Source: Apricaphanius iberus
Lineage: Eukaryota; Chordata; Actinopteri; Cyprinodontiformes; Aphaniidae
Assembly: GCA_028564705.1 (NCBI GenBank)
Contig: JAPXFQ010002669.1
Location: forward strand, 1,426,001-1,490,000
DNA length: 64,000 nucleotides
Reading direction: 5' to 3'
Position 1 is the first letter of the stretch. Each line of letters begins with the position of its first letter. The translations under genes and the position numbers were made by a program. The notes beneath the pieces are model-generated. The model had not been told where the DNA came from, did not search any database, and saw only the letters and a list, made by a program, of their open reading frames with translations. Shown in pieces: positions 36,849 through 48,700 of the stretch.

Positions 36849-38478
36849 TAGTCACTTGAAAATTCACGATTGCATCTGCAATAAAACGGAAAATCAGGAA
36901 TTTACAGTTTTTCAGGATCAGAGCTTTTCATTGGTTTCCACATACAACTTCTCCCAGAACACCTTCTTTTTAAAACATTGCAGCTGTTATTTTTTATTTA
37001 CAAACAGGATTTCTGCATCGTTTCAAAGCCTTTTTGGACATGTAAATCTCGATGAAAGAACACACCTACACACGTTTATTTGCTCCAACCTCTCCATCAA
37101 GGCTAAACATCTCCACCTATCATCTGTCTAAAGAACATTGTTTCAAAAGTCTTCCTGTTCCTTACGGTGCAACTTTGCAAGCCATGCTTATTTAGCCATT
37201 TCCTAATTGTACTACAAGGGACCTTGAATTTGATCAAGTGGCCTGTAAAGTCTGATATGAAGCTCTTAGGTTGTCATGCGACAGACGAGATTAAAGCGGT
37301 GAGAGGTCTGGCTTTGGCTTGAATTACAGTAACTAGAACATAAAATGCTTGCATGGTTGGAAACAGTTTTAAATGTTCTCCACTTGTGCATTATTTATTC
37401 TAGCTGTAGAATGGTGCGTCAAGAATACTAAACATTATAGAAAGAACAAATGTATAAAAATATATTAAAAATATATTAAAATAAATACTCCTTTCTCTAT
37501 AATGGTCGCAAATTTGATCTTCTGTGGGGTTTTGGGGTTTTTTCCCCCCTCAGCTGTGACTCTGAATAACCTTTTGGGAACTTGCAGCTCCTCTGCTGAG
37601 ACAGAGAAAGAAACAAGCTGATTGGGAGCAGTGTGAGAGAGTGGAAACAGGTGGCTGCATGGAGCGCTCGGCCCGCTGGTGACTCATCTGAAACCGTTAC
37701 CACTGACTCCTGGACACTTGCTCCAGCTCTCTTCCCTCTGGAGCCTCACAGACATGTGGTTTACCGTAATGTGAGGTGTCACTGACTCATTCAGTTGATT
37801 TGGAGTGCGCACACATGTGTGTGTGTGGTGGAAAAATCACCCCGTATTCTCCTCCAACTCCTTTTCTCTCCCTCCCTCGTCTTCAGTGTTTTCGGGTTGT
37901 GAGGACATGGAACCTCTCAGCCGCTGCTAAACATGGAACATCTGGATCGGGGAGGGTTGTTGCGAGTGTGAAGCAGAGGTGGAGAGCCAAAAATATCAAT
38001 CAAGATCACATCTGGCAAGCACTGTCCGCAGCCGGACGCACGGTCTGCACAAACCGAGCCTATATGGTGACAGACGATAGGAATGTATGACGCTGGGAAA
38101 TTTGGGACAAATAAATGGACTTTCAAACTAACATTTCCCAAATTGGGCACACATTTGCAACATGTGAGGTGTTCCTACAGTTAAAATACCAACTTTACTA
38201 GCTGGGATAAAATGTGCAATTTTTTTCTTTCCCATTTTATGTGTCTGCATGTGGGCGAGCTTCTCACACTGAATTGATTCTTGTGAAACCCATTTCCCTA
38301 CATTCCCCTCAGAAGATATTCAGCTTCAGGCCAAATTTGGTCCGCTTCGGACGGGAGGTGAACGGAGAGGAGACGTGGGTCTCCAAACCCCATGCAAAGA
38401 AGACGCGGGACTAATGTCAACGGGTTCGGGAAGAAAGGAAGACAACAAGTCCTACTGAGTGAACTTATTCAAATTTTT

Positions 38479-38633
38479 TATGGTAAATGGACTGAACTTA
38501 TATAGCGCTTTTGTAGTCACTACTGACCACTCAAAGCGCTTTACATTGAAGCCACATTCACCCATTCACACTCACTTTCATACACTGATAACCAACATGG
38601 CTCAGTAGGACGATGTACAATTTTTGGGGTTAA
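38479..38633 (-). repeat. Fish retroelement 3' region, part 1 (interrupted)
   Basis: It begins with tatggtaaatggactgaac and continues with tatagcgctttt and ctcaaagcgctttacat. This is the reverse of a common fish repeat tail. It runs to ggggttaa and then stops at the 560 bp insertion. Part 2 resumes directly after it. Confidence 0.65.
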
Positions 38634-39193
38634 GGCTACTTCCACACTAAGCCGATAAGGTTATACGGGGAGTTAGACGCCTAATGTTATCCACTCAACA
38701 CGAGCATTTACGCCCCGATTAAGGTCAGTTTAAGTTCCCATGATTGCGCAATCCCATACAGACCTGTGCAAATACAGGCATGCGCGAAAAGACACGTATA
38801 ATCTACCTGATGCCAGCGCCTACATAATGTATACAAGAAGCTCTACTGCACAGTTCATATCTGCTTGTCCCGTTAACCGAAGAGAACAATAGCTGCTCAG
38901 AAGAAGAGAGAGTTTTTTGTGTGGACAGACGACAAGATTGATTTATTACTCTTCGCTGTTGTCTTTGTCTGTAGTGTCGTATTGTTATTGACGCAGCTTT
39001 CATTGACGCCACTTCCTTTCATTATCCGGGGAAGCTGTCCACACTGGCTCGTTTAGCCGTTGAATTAAGATTTACACGGCTCTCTTACCCGGCCACAGAC
39101 CTTAAACGACGCCGGGTTAGTGTGGACGATAGGGGGGTGTAGACTAAATAAGTATACGTTTAAGGCATTATCCGGCTTAGTGTGGACGTGGCC
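38634..39193. mobile_element. Inverted-repeat element of 560 bp with TAA target duplication
   Basis: Left end ggctacttccacactaagcc and right end ggcttagtgtggacgtggcc are inverted copies with two differences in 20. The similarity continues inward for several more bases. TAA stands at both flanks (38631-38633 and 39194-39196), the TWA-type duplication typical of PIF/Harbinger transposons. The surrounding repeat gives an independent check: removing the element and one TAA restores ggggttaagtgccttgcc. The ORFs inside are short and do not resemble a transposase. Confidence 0.85.
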
Positions 39194-39290
39194 TAAGTGC
39201 CTTGCCTGGGGCACATCGACATGTGACTGGAGGAAGCTGGAATTGAACCTACAACCCTCAGATTGCCTTAACTCTACCAAACACCATCGT
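39194..39290 (-). repeat. Fish retroelement 3' region, part 2
   Basis: It continues the repeat from 38633 with gtgccttgcctggggcacat, cgacatgtgactgg and gaattgaacctacaaccctc. In intact copies these follow ggggttaa directly. It fades near 39290. Confidence 0.65.
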
Positions 39291-40109
39291 ATAAGCATAA
39301 GTTCTGTCTGCTCCCATATCCAGAGCACCAACAAAGCCCAGATGGCTTCAAGTCAAACACTGGATGTGGAACAAGAATGTGCTTTTCTGGCTCCGAGCCT
39401 CCTGTTTGTGTAGTCTGCACTGGAGTGGTTCAGATTTTCAGCTTGGGTTTGTGGAGCTCCGGTTCATTTGTGCCGCTGATTTATAGATTTATTTTGATGT
39501 TGCGTTTCCCCGCCCGCCTGTCTGCCTGCCAGCCCACTCTGTCTGTCTGTTTATTTTTTACTTCTGCAGATGTTCTGCAGAGTGAGGTCACATCTGAACA
39601 AGGCCTTTGCACACCCTCTCCTGTTCTTAATACTCTATATAAAGTATTTAGAGTCAGACTATAATGTATTTAGCATGTTTGCTCTCAGCAACAGGGCTTT
39701 AATTTGTTGCTTTTATGAGTTTCTCCCTAAAAAGATAAAATTATTGATTGGATGTGATTTAAAAAAATGATTTTAAGTGCCACAGCAAATTAAGATGTGC
39801 TATATATCTTATCAGTTTGTGGGTTTTATAAGTAAATTTGTATCCAGCCTCCTTGAGTCAATTCTTTAAGACTGTGTTTCCCCAACCCAGGTCCTCAAGA
39901 CAAACTACCTTGCTTGTTTCACAGGATTCCTTGTTCCAACACATTTGATTTAGGTGATTACTGTTCAGCAAAACCCTTTTACCAAAATCCAGCGTACTTT
40001 AGCAGGGGGAAATCTAAAACACGTAAGGCAGTGCTTTAAGGAACCCTCTCTTGCTCTGATACCTGGACGTTTTTTGGGAAAAAAAAATGTATCAGCTTCT
40101 TACATCTAG

Positions 40110-40436
40110 AACCTAGATTTGCACAGTATATCAGATTAAATACCATCATAGAAATATCCATATACAATATAGCAATTGCTGCAGAGTGCTTGGATGCAAA
40201 ATTTGGAAGTCAATACAATTTCAGGTGCTGTGTATTGAAATGTTGCTTTCAAATAACGTATATAGACACTAAAATGGACCGCAACTCATATAGATCTTAG
40301 CGTTCAAGATCAAAAGGCTAGTGGAGAGTGGTGGCGACAATAAAAGTTGATTGTATTTGAAATCATAATTGCAATACACAACAATGATACTGCAATGTCA
40401 TGTTTTCCTTAAGTCGTGCAGCCCGATCACCAGCGG
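40110..40436. repeat. Decayed small element ending in tcgtgcagccc
   Basis: It contains caatatagcaattgctgca and cataattgcaatacacaac and ends in tcgtgcagcccgatc. That is the inverted form of the GGGCTGCACGA terminus of a common hAT-like fish repeat class, related to the one at 29205-29510. The left end is not clear. Confidence 0.45.
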
Positions 40437-40469
40437 ATTCTTCCCCCCCTGTTATTGTTTGGAAACTAG

Positions 40470-40720
40470 GTCAAGCTTCATCAGATTGGATGAAGAGCAT
40501 CTGTGAGAGTCTATGTGCTTTGATCTGAGCTATTCTGTTCTAGCTCTGGCTGTATGTTTAAAGCTTATGTCCTGTTGGAAAATTAACTACCCCCCTCCCA
40601 GGTTGTAGGGCACATTCTTCCATTTTTTTTGTTTTTTTTGTCACAACTTCAAATATGACTTCTTTTGGTTCTCTTCGAACAATGGCGTTCCTTGTGCCAG
40701 TCATTCATAAAAAAAGGTTT
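40470..40720 (-). mobile_element. Tc1-like transposon fragment
   Basis: The blocks cagattggatgaagagcatc near 40480, ctagctctggctgtatgttt near 40540 and tatgtcctgttggaaaa near 40566 occur in the order of the fish Tc1 family read on the minus strand. Only about 250 bp remains. Confidence 0.6.
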
Positions 40721-41829
40721 TCGCATGTGACTTTAAATGTGTTTAAATGTAAAAAATCTGATCATCTTAGTTCTAAATTTTCCTTTCAGATTGTCAAATA
40801 ATCACAATTTTCGGAAATCTGAAGATTTGTTGTGTATACCACATATTTTCACGTCCTATCCCTAAACTTTTATCATTTTATTCCTTGATCTTCATCTTTT
40901 CCCAGTGGCCTCACACCAGAGGCCAATCATCTCTACTCGCTCCTCCTCCGCTTCCTGTCTGAGTCCATATAATGGCGGTTTTTGGCATTGTGCTCTCCCT
41001 AATCAATCCCCTTTCAACCCCTACCACCGAAACATTCCCTCTGACACCCCATGTGGGGATTAACGTGTCACTTTCCTCATACGCCCCGACGACACACTCC
41101 CATTCACACCTGCTTCAGCAGCATCTGTGTCTGCCAGGTGCCAGTCAGATGGCCCTCTGCCCAGTAATGACTGGGACGAGCCTCGGCATGCGTGCGTGGC
41201 GAGCCGCAGAGGGGCCGTGCTTGCGATGTGCTTTCTCTTGGCAGAGGACTCGTGCCCTACATGCCAGGAATGAGTAAAGCCACTTGAGCTGCTGAATTCA
41301 AATACTCTGCATTGCTCACACGTCTGATTTTGGGCATGAGACACATTACCAGCAGCACAGCAGTGATTATGAGAAGTGATGTGCCTCGCTGTGTGTATGA
41401 ATATATATTTGCATGTAAACCCTGTTGGGCGTCTCTAGCTAGAGTACAGCCCAGGGGTTTACATATGAGCATGACTTGCCCTCGGGGTAAGATGGTTGGG
41501 CCATTGCTATCGATAAAAGCCAGAACGCAGATTTATGGAACAACTCGATGGTAAGAAGATAATTTCATTGTTCAGAATTAGTTAACCAAAGAAATGTTAA
41601 ACGCTGTGTGAACTCAGCAGTTCAGTCCTTAGTTACAACCTAAAACCTGTCATGCCTTGCCTCGTCTTGTCTTGGTTTTCTTATGTTATACCCGGGCCAG
41701 TAGTCATGGCTAGTAGCTGTTTGGACAGTTTTGTCGAGTCTCCTTTCTGCGATTCTTGTCATACTGTAGCGTTACAGTACAGTTTACCATTGAGTACTAG
41801 CTGAATGAGTCACGGGAGATTGGTCGTAC

Positions 41830-41960
41830 AGTTAACATGTCTTTCGTTGATGTGGCTAAGGCTTATGTCTGTGTTCCCCTGAGGATGTTATAGGGAGCGC
41901 TGCTGGACTGTGGTGTTCCAGCGGTGCATCTAAGGACTATCCGTTACACACAATAAGAGA
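41830..41960 (+). pseudogene. Degraded RTE/Rex3-like reverse transcriptase fragment
   Basis: The + strand reads VNMSFVDVAKAYVCVPLRML, a stop, then GALLDCGVPAVHLRTI. This follows the VDLEKAFDRVPRGVLWG...YGVPGPLIRA block of the better-kept copy at 16663-17440, with a stop in place of Trp. It is about 130 bp, with no other RT motif around it. Confidence 0.55.
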
Positions 41961-42627
41961 AGAACGCTGATTTTTGACAAACAACAGCGGAGATCCAGCT
42001 AATGCACTCTCAATGAGAATAACAGGCGCATGCAAAGCAGATGTTGTTTTTGGGCTGTAGATTTCCGAGGAGAGGGTGATGTGACTTTGGGGGAAGGAAA
42101 ACGGTAATTATTGCTTTGAAACGGGTCACGTTTTGATGCTGTTGTTTCATTATGGAACAAAATTAGCATAGCTGAGCAGGCCAGCGGGCTGAAGGGTTTA
42201 ATTAGGCAGTGGAAAGAGAATCGTTCAGAGAGGGATTGAGGCGTACGTTTATATGCCGGTGTGTGTGTGTGTATGTTGGGGGGTGGGGTCTACTGATCAA
42301 AGCTCTTGATGCTTTTTTTTAAATGATAGATGAAAGCCAGCTCTACATTGGGTCACCCTTGGGACCTCTGGATATCAACAGAGGACCCCGACGGAAAGTG
42401 TCTTTGTTGTTGACGTACAGGGCTGCATCGCTTTCCAAAGTTACCCAATAACGAGATCGAGCTAATCAATGAAGTTCATCCGGCGTCACTCTTCCCATGT
42501 TGTATGACTCATGGGATTATTTGTGTGCAGAGCATGCAAATGTCAGCTGAAGATGGTGAACTGGTGCTGTAGAAATAATCTATTGCCACCTGGTAACTAA
42601 TCCTGTGTGTGCTCCGTGTGTTTGCAG

Positions 42628-42778
42628 TTCCAGGGAGCACGTGACCCCGGAGATGAACAAGCTTCGTCAGAGCCTGAGGAGGAAGAAGCCCACCTATGTG
42701 CCAGAGGCCAGCAGACCGCACCAGTGGCAGGCGGACGAGGAGGCTGTACGAAAGGGCAAATGTAACTTCTCTGTTCGG
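42628..42778 (+). CDS. numbl: numbl exon with the conserved start codon
   Basis: Acceptor tttgcag ends at 42627 and donor gtacgt begins at 42779. The ATG at 42653 opens [20 protein letters not shown] and continues [22 protein letters not shown], 42 codons in phase 0. [19 protein letters not shown] with [10 protein letters not shown] is closer to vertebrate Numb-like than to Numb, as far as I recall the families. Ser7 lies in the basic LRQSLRRKK patch, the known aPKC-controlled membrane-binding segment of the Numb family. The PTB domain starts near residue 33. The 25 bases before the ATG are open in frame (SSREHVTPE), so an upstream start is possible. Confidence 0.95.
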
Positions 42779-45700
42779 GTACGTTTTTTGTAGATATTTC
42801 ATCCATCCATTAATATGTTATTTTTATACATTGCATTTATTATAATTTTTTGCCCATAACTTAAATGAAGGTTGAAGTAACTTAATGTTGCATTTTTGAG
42901 CGACCTAATAATGGATAAAAAAATAATCACCCACTCTTGAACTAATAACCTAATCATAAATGGGGTTAGTACGCCTCAGTCGGCCTCCTGTCTGTGAGTA
43001 GTTTTCATCTTTTCTTTATGCTTACCCTGGTTCTCTAAGGGTACTTCTGTTTGCTCCCAATATCTAAAGACTTGTCCGTTAGGTTCACTGGTTACTTCAT
43101 ATTGCCTTTTGAAGTAAGTGTTCGCATGCATAATTATTTGAATTTGTCTAACCCAAGTCGACCTGTCATGCTTTTAAAGTCTTACTTTTATATCTATGTC
43201 ATTTAGTTGTGGTCTATATACAGTACAGTGAAATCAGTTCTTAGATCTGAATCACCATTTTACCTCCAGCCCCCCTATTCTACCCCTGTTCTGAGAAGTA
43301 GAGTAACTTGTTTTGTTGCGTCCTATTTAAATGCAAATTAGGCGCTTCAAACCCCGTCCCCCTCCTGGTCAAGCATTCAGACATTTTTTTTAGTTTGATA
43401 GAGATAAGACAATCCAGCGATGCAGAAAATGTATATGTACAGATGTTTTTTAAAGATGTCAGAAGATTGTCCATCAAGCTGTACATTTTAACATGACCAC
43501 AACCAATATATAAGATGACTGTTTAATGGAACAAAAACAAATTAAAAATATAGTAATGTGCTATGTTTAGCAATGCATCGCAGCCACCATCACTAACACA
43601 AAAATACTGTGCAACTTCAACGCTATTAAAAAGAGGCTTTAATGAGATGTGCTACTGCTAGCGCCAAGCTAAGGTCATTGAATGTGTTAGGATCATGCGT
43701 TCTCCAGGACAAAAAACTAAAAAAATAATGCTTTATTTATGGGTTTATTCATTCTTTTAATAGAATGAATAAGCACATGAATAAAGCATTATGTTTTAGA
43801 TGTACATCATTGGGGAAGTAAAATACAGATCAAATAGTACTAACATAAGCAGAGGGTCTGTTACTAATGCTATCAAAAAAATGGCCAAGATGCAATATAT
43901 TAATGTCTAGAATAAAGTTTGCCGTCATTTGAGTTTCAGAATTTAGAAGAAACTGACCCCAAAATAAAATGGAGGCTTTCATGAATCCATCATCCTTGAA
44001 GTGCTTCGCGCAAACACAAAGTCCTTTCCCCACAGATTCAGTTACAGTGCCATAAAAAAGAAACGCTAACCAGGCACCTTACAGAGGTTCTGGTGCTGGG
44101 GGACAGTGTACAGAATCTTAGGTTAATAGATCCAACAACGGGACATTATGGCTTTTCCACTTTCATTCTTTATCTTGGACTACAAAATCACAACAAGAAA
44201 TAAAAATGGCGGATTCACTTAATCAGTATTTAGCCAGAAGTCTATGAGTTTGTTTAGCAGTTCCAATGAAAGAACTGTGACGTAATAGTTTAAAAAACAT
44301 AATAGAGGATGGAAAAAACTGAACGGATAAAAAAAATGTGACCAAAACGGTGTACAAAAATATCTTCACAGCACCTGGAGTGACTTATTTATGCTTTTTT
44401 ACACTCCTGGGGACTCTAAATACACAAAACACTGTATTCAATAGCTAAAAAGGTAGACTTTGCATGATATGTTCCCTTTGGATAAATTGCATTGATTTGA
44501 ACCAGAAATCTGCAGCCTAAGTCTTCTTAATAAGGGGGCCTATCAGCTCTCCTGCACTAATTATGCCCTCAGGGGGAATCATCTGTATTTCAGGGCTGCA
44601 GGTGTAGCCAGCAGAAATACAGATATTGGGTTATTTTTAATGCATATCATTTTTTAAAAAGCTACTGAAAGTGCAGTCATCAGCAGAAAATGATGAATTG
44701 TTTTAAAAAGAAAAAAAAGTGATGTGGTCAAGTTCTGAAGCACTTCAATCATTCTCAGTTTATTAAAAGAAGACTTTTGATTTGAGCATATTTGAAAGTG
44801 TTCCTTGTGTGGTTAGAAATAATTGTTAAATAACAAACCTGAGATAAACTTTCATAAGTCAACAAGTACAAAAATGAGCAGACATAAATAGTAATGGAAA
44901 TAATAGTTTCTGCATTAAAAATGACCTGTATCAATAGCTCACTTTTTTAAGTCATACTGAACAAAAATTACACGCCCCCAAAAAATATAAAAGATATAAG
45001 CTACATTTTATTTTTAATGTAATCATAAAAATGAAAAGCTTCAGTCTCATAATAAGACTTTGATAAATAGTGTATGCGCCAATCTTTAGTTTTCTCTTTC
45101 AGTTTAACGGATGAACTCTCACTTTGCACAGCTTCTTTATGGGTTTTGTGTCCATGTGAACTATTTCATACACGGAGACAAACATGCCAGATATGGGCAC
45201 GATGCATCCGCAGCAAATGTTTTGTAACCTGTGAAGGCAACTTCTTTTGCAGTTCATTCGTAAAGCTACACTTGAGCTTTGACATCTTCAGCCATACTCC
45301 AATATCTATGAGTTGCTCATATAAAAGTTGCAGTATTCAGATAAAACATTAAAAAAGATTTGTTTTGGTATTGTATTAATGTCACGTTTATATCACGTAC
45401 AGTATGTAGTATGCATTCGAAGAGTACTGAGGGGAAAAACTAAGATTGTACAGGCTGAACCTTTACTAAAGTGAATCTGTTAAGCTTCTAACCCTCATCA
45501 CACTGCTGCTTAAGTAGGTGATGTGATTTTGATTCTTTGGTCTTCAATAGAGACAGTCGCGATTCCAGTAGACGCAAACAGTAGCGGTAATAAAAGGCTG
45601 ATTTTACGACTGACCTTCCTCAGAGTGAGTGTGTGCTGTATAAGAGCTGATTTGTAGACGAACTGAAGAGACAGTGACAGGAAAAGATGGGGGGCAGTGA

Positions 45701-48700
45701 GGGAGCCGTTAGAGCAAGGTGGAGTTACAGATTACAGAGACCAAAGGAAATGACAGGGAGATTGATTTAGGCACACAGAGGGAACGGAGACAGATCCTGA
45801 GAATGGAAATAACATACAGAGGGAGAGATTGGACCAGATAAGAGAGGTCAAATAAGGAGTAGATTGGCGACTAACACTCACCAGGAGGCGAAACGAAAAT
45901 ACAGAGAAGTTAAAGAGCAAAATTGGAGCTGAAGTTGATTTCCTGAATGGCTTATGATGGGATGTGGGAGGTAGTAGAACTCACGACTTTACAGCCTAAG
46001 GCTGGTGGCAGAATAATCCTTTAAGTTCTGTCAGTCATCTTTTTCTTTCTCTGATTCTAAATGTGTTCTCAAGTCATGCACTATTGATATCTCCCTAGGA
46101 GCTGCTGAACTAAGGAGCAAAAATAGGGTTTCTAACATCTGCCACGATTAACTGCTGAATAGCAAAAGGAGACAATTGTGGTTTTGTATTAAAATCATAA
46201 ATAAACCTTCCTAGCTTTGACAACCATTAACTTCCAGCAATTTACAGTGAGCGTTTTCTGAGGAATAAGAGACTGCAATCCTGCAATCCTTCTTTATATT
46301 TCAGACAGCAACTTCATATCTCTGTTCAAATCTGGGAATAGGAATAAAGGAATTAAATAATTAAGGTTTGAAGGTATGGGGGATAACCACATTTCTAAAT
46401 ACAATCATATTACCTATATTGCTGGATTAAAAAAAGTTTAAAAATGTGGTCTGACTTTCAACCCCAAGCCAAATGGCCCACACCTTCAGTTCAAAAACAC
46501 AAACACAATTCTTATCCCAAATTAGCCTCCTAGCTGGTCCTAAACCAGATTGTTTCGACCCTGAGACAAATGTCTGATATCCTCTGGTTCTAAAAACCAG
46601 ATTGCTAATCCTAAATTAAAGGCCTTATAGGAAATTATAGCCTTAAGGAAATTTCCGAGTTTGTGCAATGAATAAAACAGTTTTTCAAAAATATTCTAAT
46701 GAGAGAATCTGAGCATCATCTCAGACTTGGACAAACAAACTTGGTGTCAAGCCAACCAACGGAGCATGCTGTTGGATTTCCTCCTGCTAAAACTGGTGGG
46801 TCAGCAAACGGCTCTTTGGTGTCTTTCTGATCCGATCACTTTAATTTAATTAATTAGAATTTTTCATTATTTCAAAACTGTGGCTGAATTGGTGCTTAAT
46901 TCCTGTACTGGCAGAGCGCAGATTCAGCATACAGAACATCTAAACGCCCATGAGAAGTCATCTGTCCAGGGCAAAAATCCAAAGCCTCATGTCAATAACC
47001 TCTGCAGAAATCCCACTATTTGATTCCACACTAGTAGTTGAGCATTTCAGTTCCATGCGGTGCAGGAGGAAACTGTGAGACTGTTTGTTCAGGCCACCGC
47101 AGGTGAACTGTTCTAAGTGCAATTGTTTAATAATTTTTTTATATGTAGTTCTCTTTTCAGCGTGTTCATATTTAATATTTTTTTAATGAATAAAAAAACT
47201 ATTGAGTATTTTATCATTTTAAAGCTTGAGGGGTTAACATAGATTATGGCATATGAATATGAAAGCAGGCTGAGCTGTGTAAATGAAACAAAACAGCGTT
47301 CTTCAATATTCCAGTTATTATCCTAAATTAACTTTTGTATGAATGGCACATTTTATGATCTGCAGCTTGTGTGAAGCAGCATCAGTCGTGTGCTGAGATT
47401 ACAATTTGCTCAGTTTGCACCCTAACCATACCTTCCAGTACATTGCCTCAGAAACTCGCTACAGACAGTTAATTTTCCTCACTTGCTGAAATAACACAGA
47501 AAGAAATCGACAAAACTAGGCTGGAAAAGTTGCCCCGAAGACTCCTCAACTTGGCTGTATCTTTTTTTCAGCAAACACTTCAGTTCAGCATACATATTTC
47601 TTCAAACTCTGTCCTTAGATGTTTAAAAAAAAATTCTTCCTCTTACGCTTGGCTTCTGACTCCACCAATGCTGCGAGAACCTTAATTGTTCTCCCACGGG
47701 CCCCCAAAGTACCACAGATCAGAGAACTGGAGAGACAACAGAAGAAGGAATAGATGCTATAACTGACTTCAGTCCTTCACTTACTCTCTCATCCTGTCCT
47801 CATCATCAGTTACCTCCTACACTGCAAAAACTTTCCATTTAACCATGTCCAAATGTCTTGTTTTCAGCCAAAAAGTATTTTTGATCTTTTTTTGAGACCA
47901 ATATGCTAAGCAAGAGCAGAATGTCTTAGATTATTAATCTTTATTTAGAGACACATTTAGAGAATGTGTGTTTTATTTTGAGAATCCTTACCAAGAATAA
48001 ACTGTTTTACTGCACTGGCAGATCATTTAACTTAATTTGAAGTTTTAGACTGATCTATTATTTGTAGTATTTGTAATCTAGTATAGCATTTGGTAAGAAT
48101 TATCAAAATAGGACATTTATACTCTATACGAGATTAATAATTTAACACCTTCTGCTCTTGCTCTAGCATATTCGTCTCAAAACAAGATCAAAAATACTTT
48201 TTGGTTTGAAACAAGATAGTCGGACTTGGTTAGACGGACAGTTTTTGCAGTGTATACAGCTGGAAACCCAACCGTGAATACAGATTTGTTGCTCGTCTGA
48301 CAATTTCTGGGCAATTACTAAATTACCCATGAAGTGTAACGAGGTTTCAGTAGCTTTTTGTTGCCTCGTGTCACTTTTTGTTCTGACATGTCTCCGTCTT
48401 CCAATCTCTTTAATGCGACGAAGCTTTCGGACAGCAGACGTCCACTCAGCTTCAGCTATTCACTTTCTATCCTTTTTACTGCAGTACCTGGGGCTGGTCG
48501 AGGTGGAGGAGTCTAGAGGGATGCACGTGTGTGAGGAGGCTGTAAAAAAACTGAAAGTTGTAAGTATGCTCACACACATACACACAAAGTATACACACCC
48601 TTTGCTTACCCTATGTCACATCCACAGACTTTGATGTAATGTATTGGGATTTATAGCCTGACTCATGATAGGGCATATTTGTGAAATGTAAGGAAAGAAA

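Larger units (their letters stand above)
23185..42627 (+). other. Putative numbl intron 1 (or upstream intergenic DNA), 19.4 kb
   Basis: If the exon ending at 23184 is real, this is the first intron; if not, it is 5' flanking DNA. The acceptor at 42627 (ctccgtgtgtttgcag) is good. The recognised contents are listed separately. In the long stretches between them (23185-25669, 26665-28341, 28426-29204, 29511-34812, 36009-36461, 36849-38478, 39300-40109 and 40721-41829) I see no gene. Two vague old-repeat patches stand out: about 25150-25400 (ggtgggcaattctggttgct, gagaactggtgtcctacata) and 39870-40045 (ccaacccaggtcctcaag). A possible retroelement-tail-like T/C-rich patch lies at 28820-28975. A large first intron is common for genes of this family. 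Confidence 0.45.
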
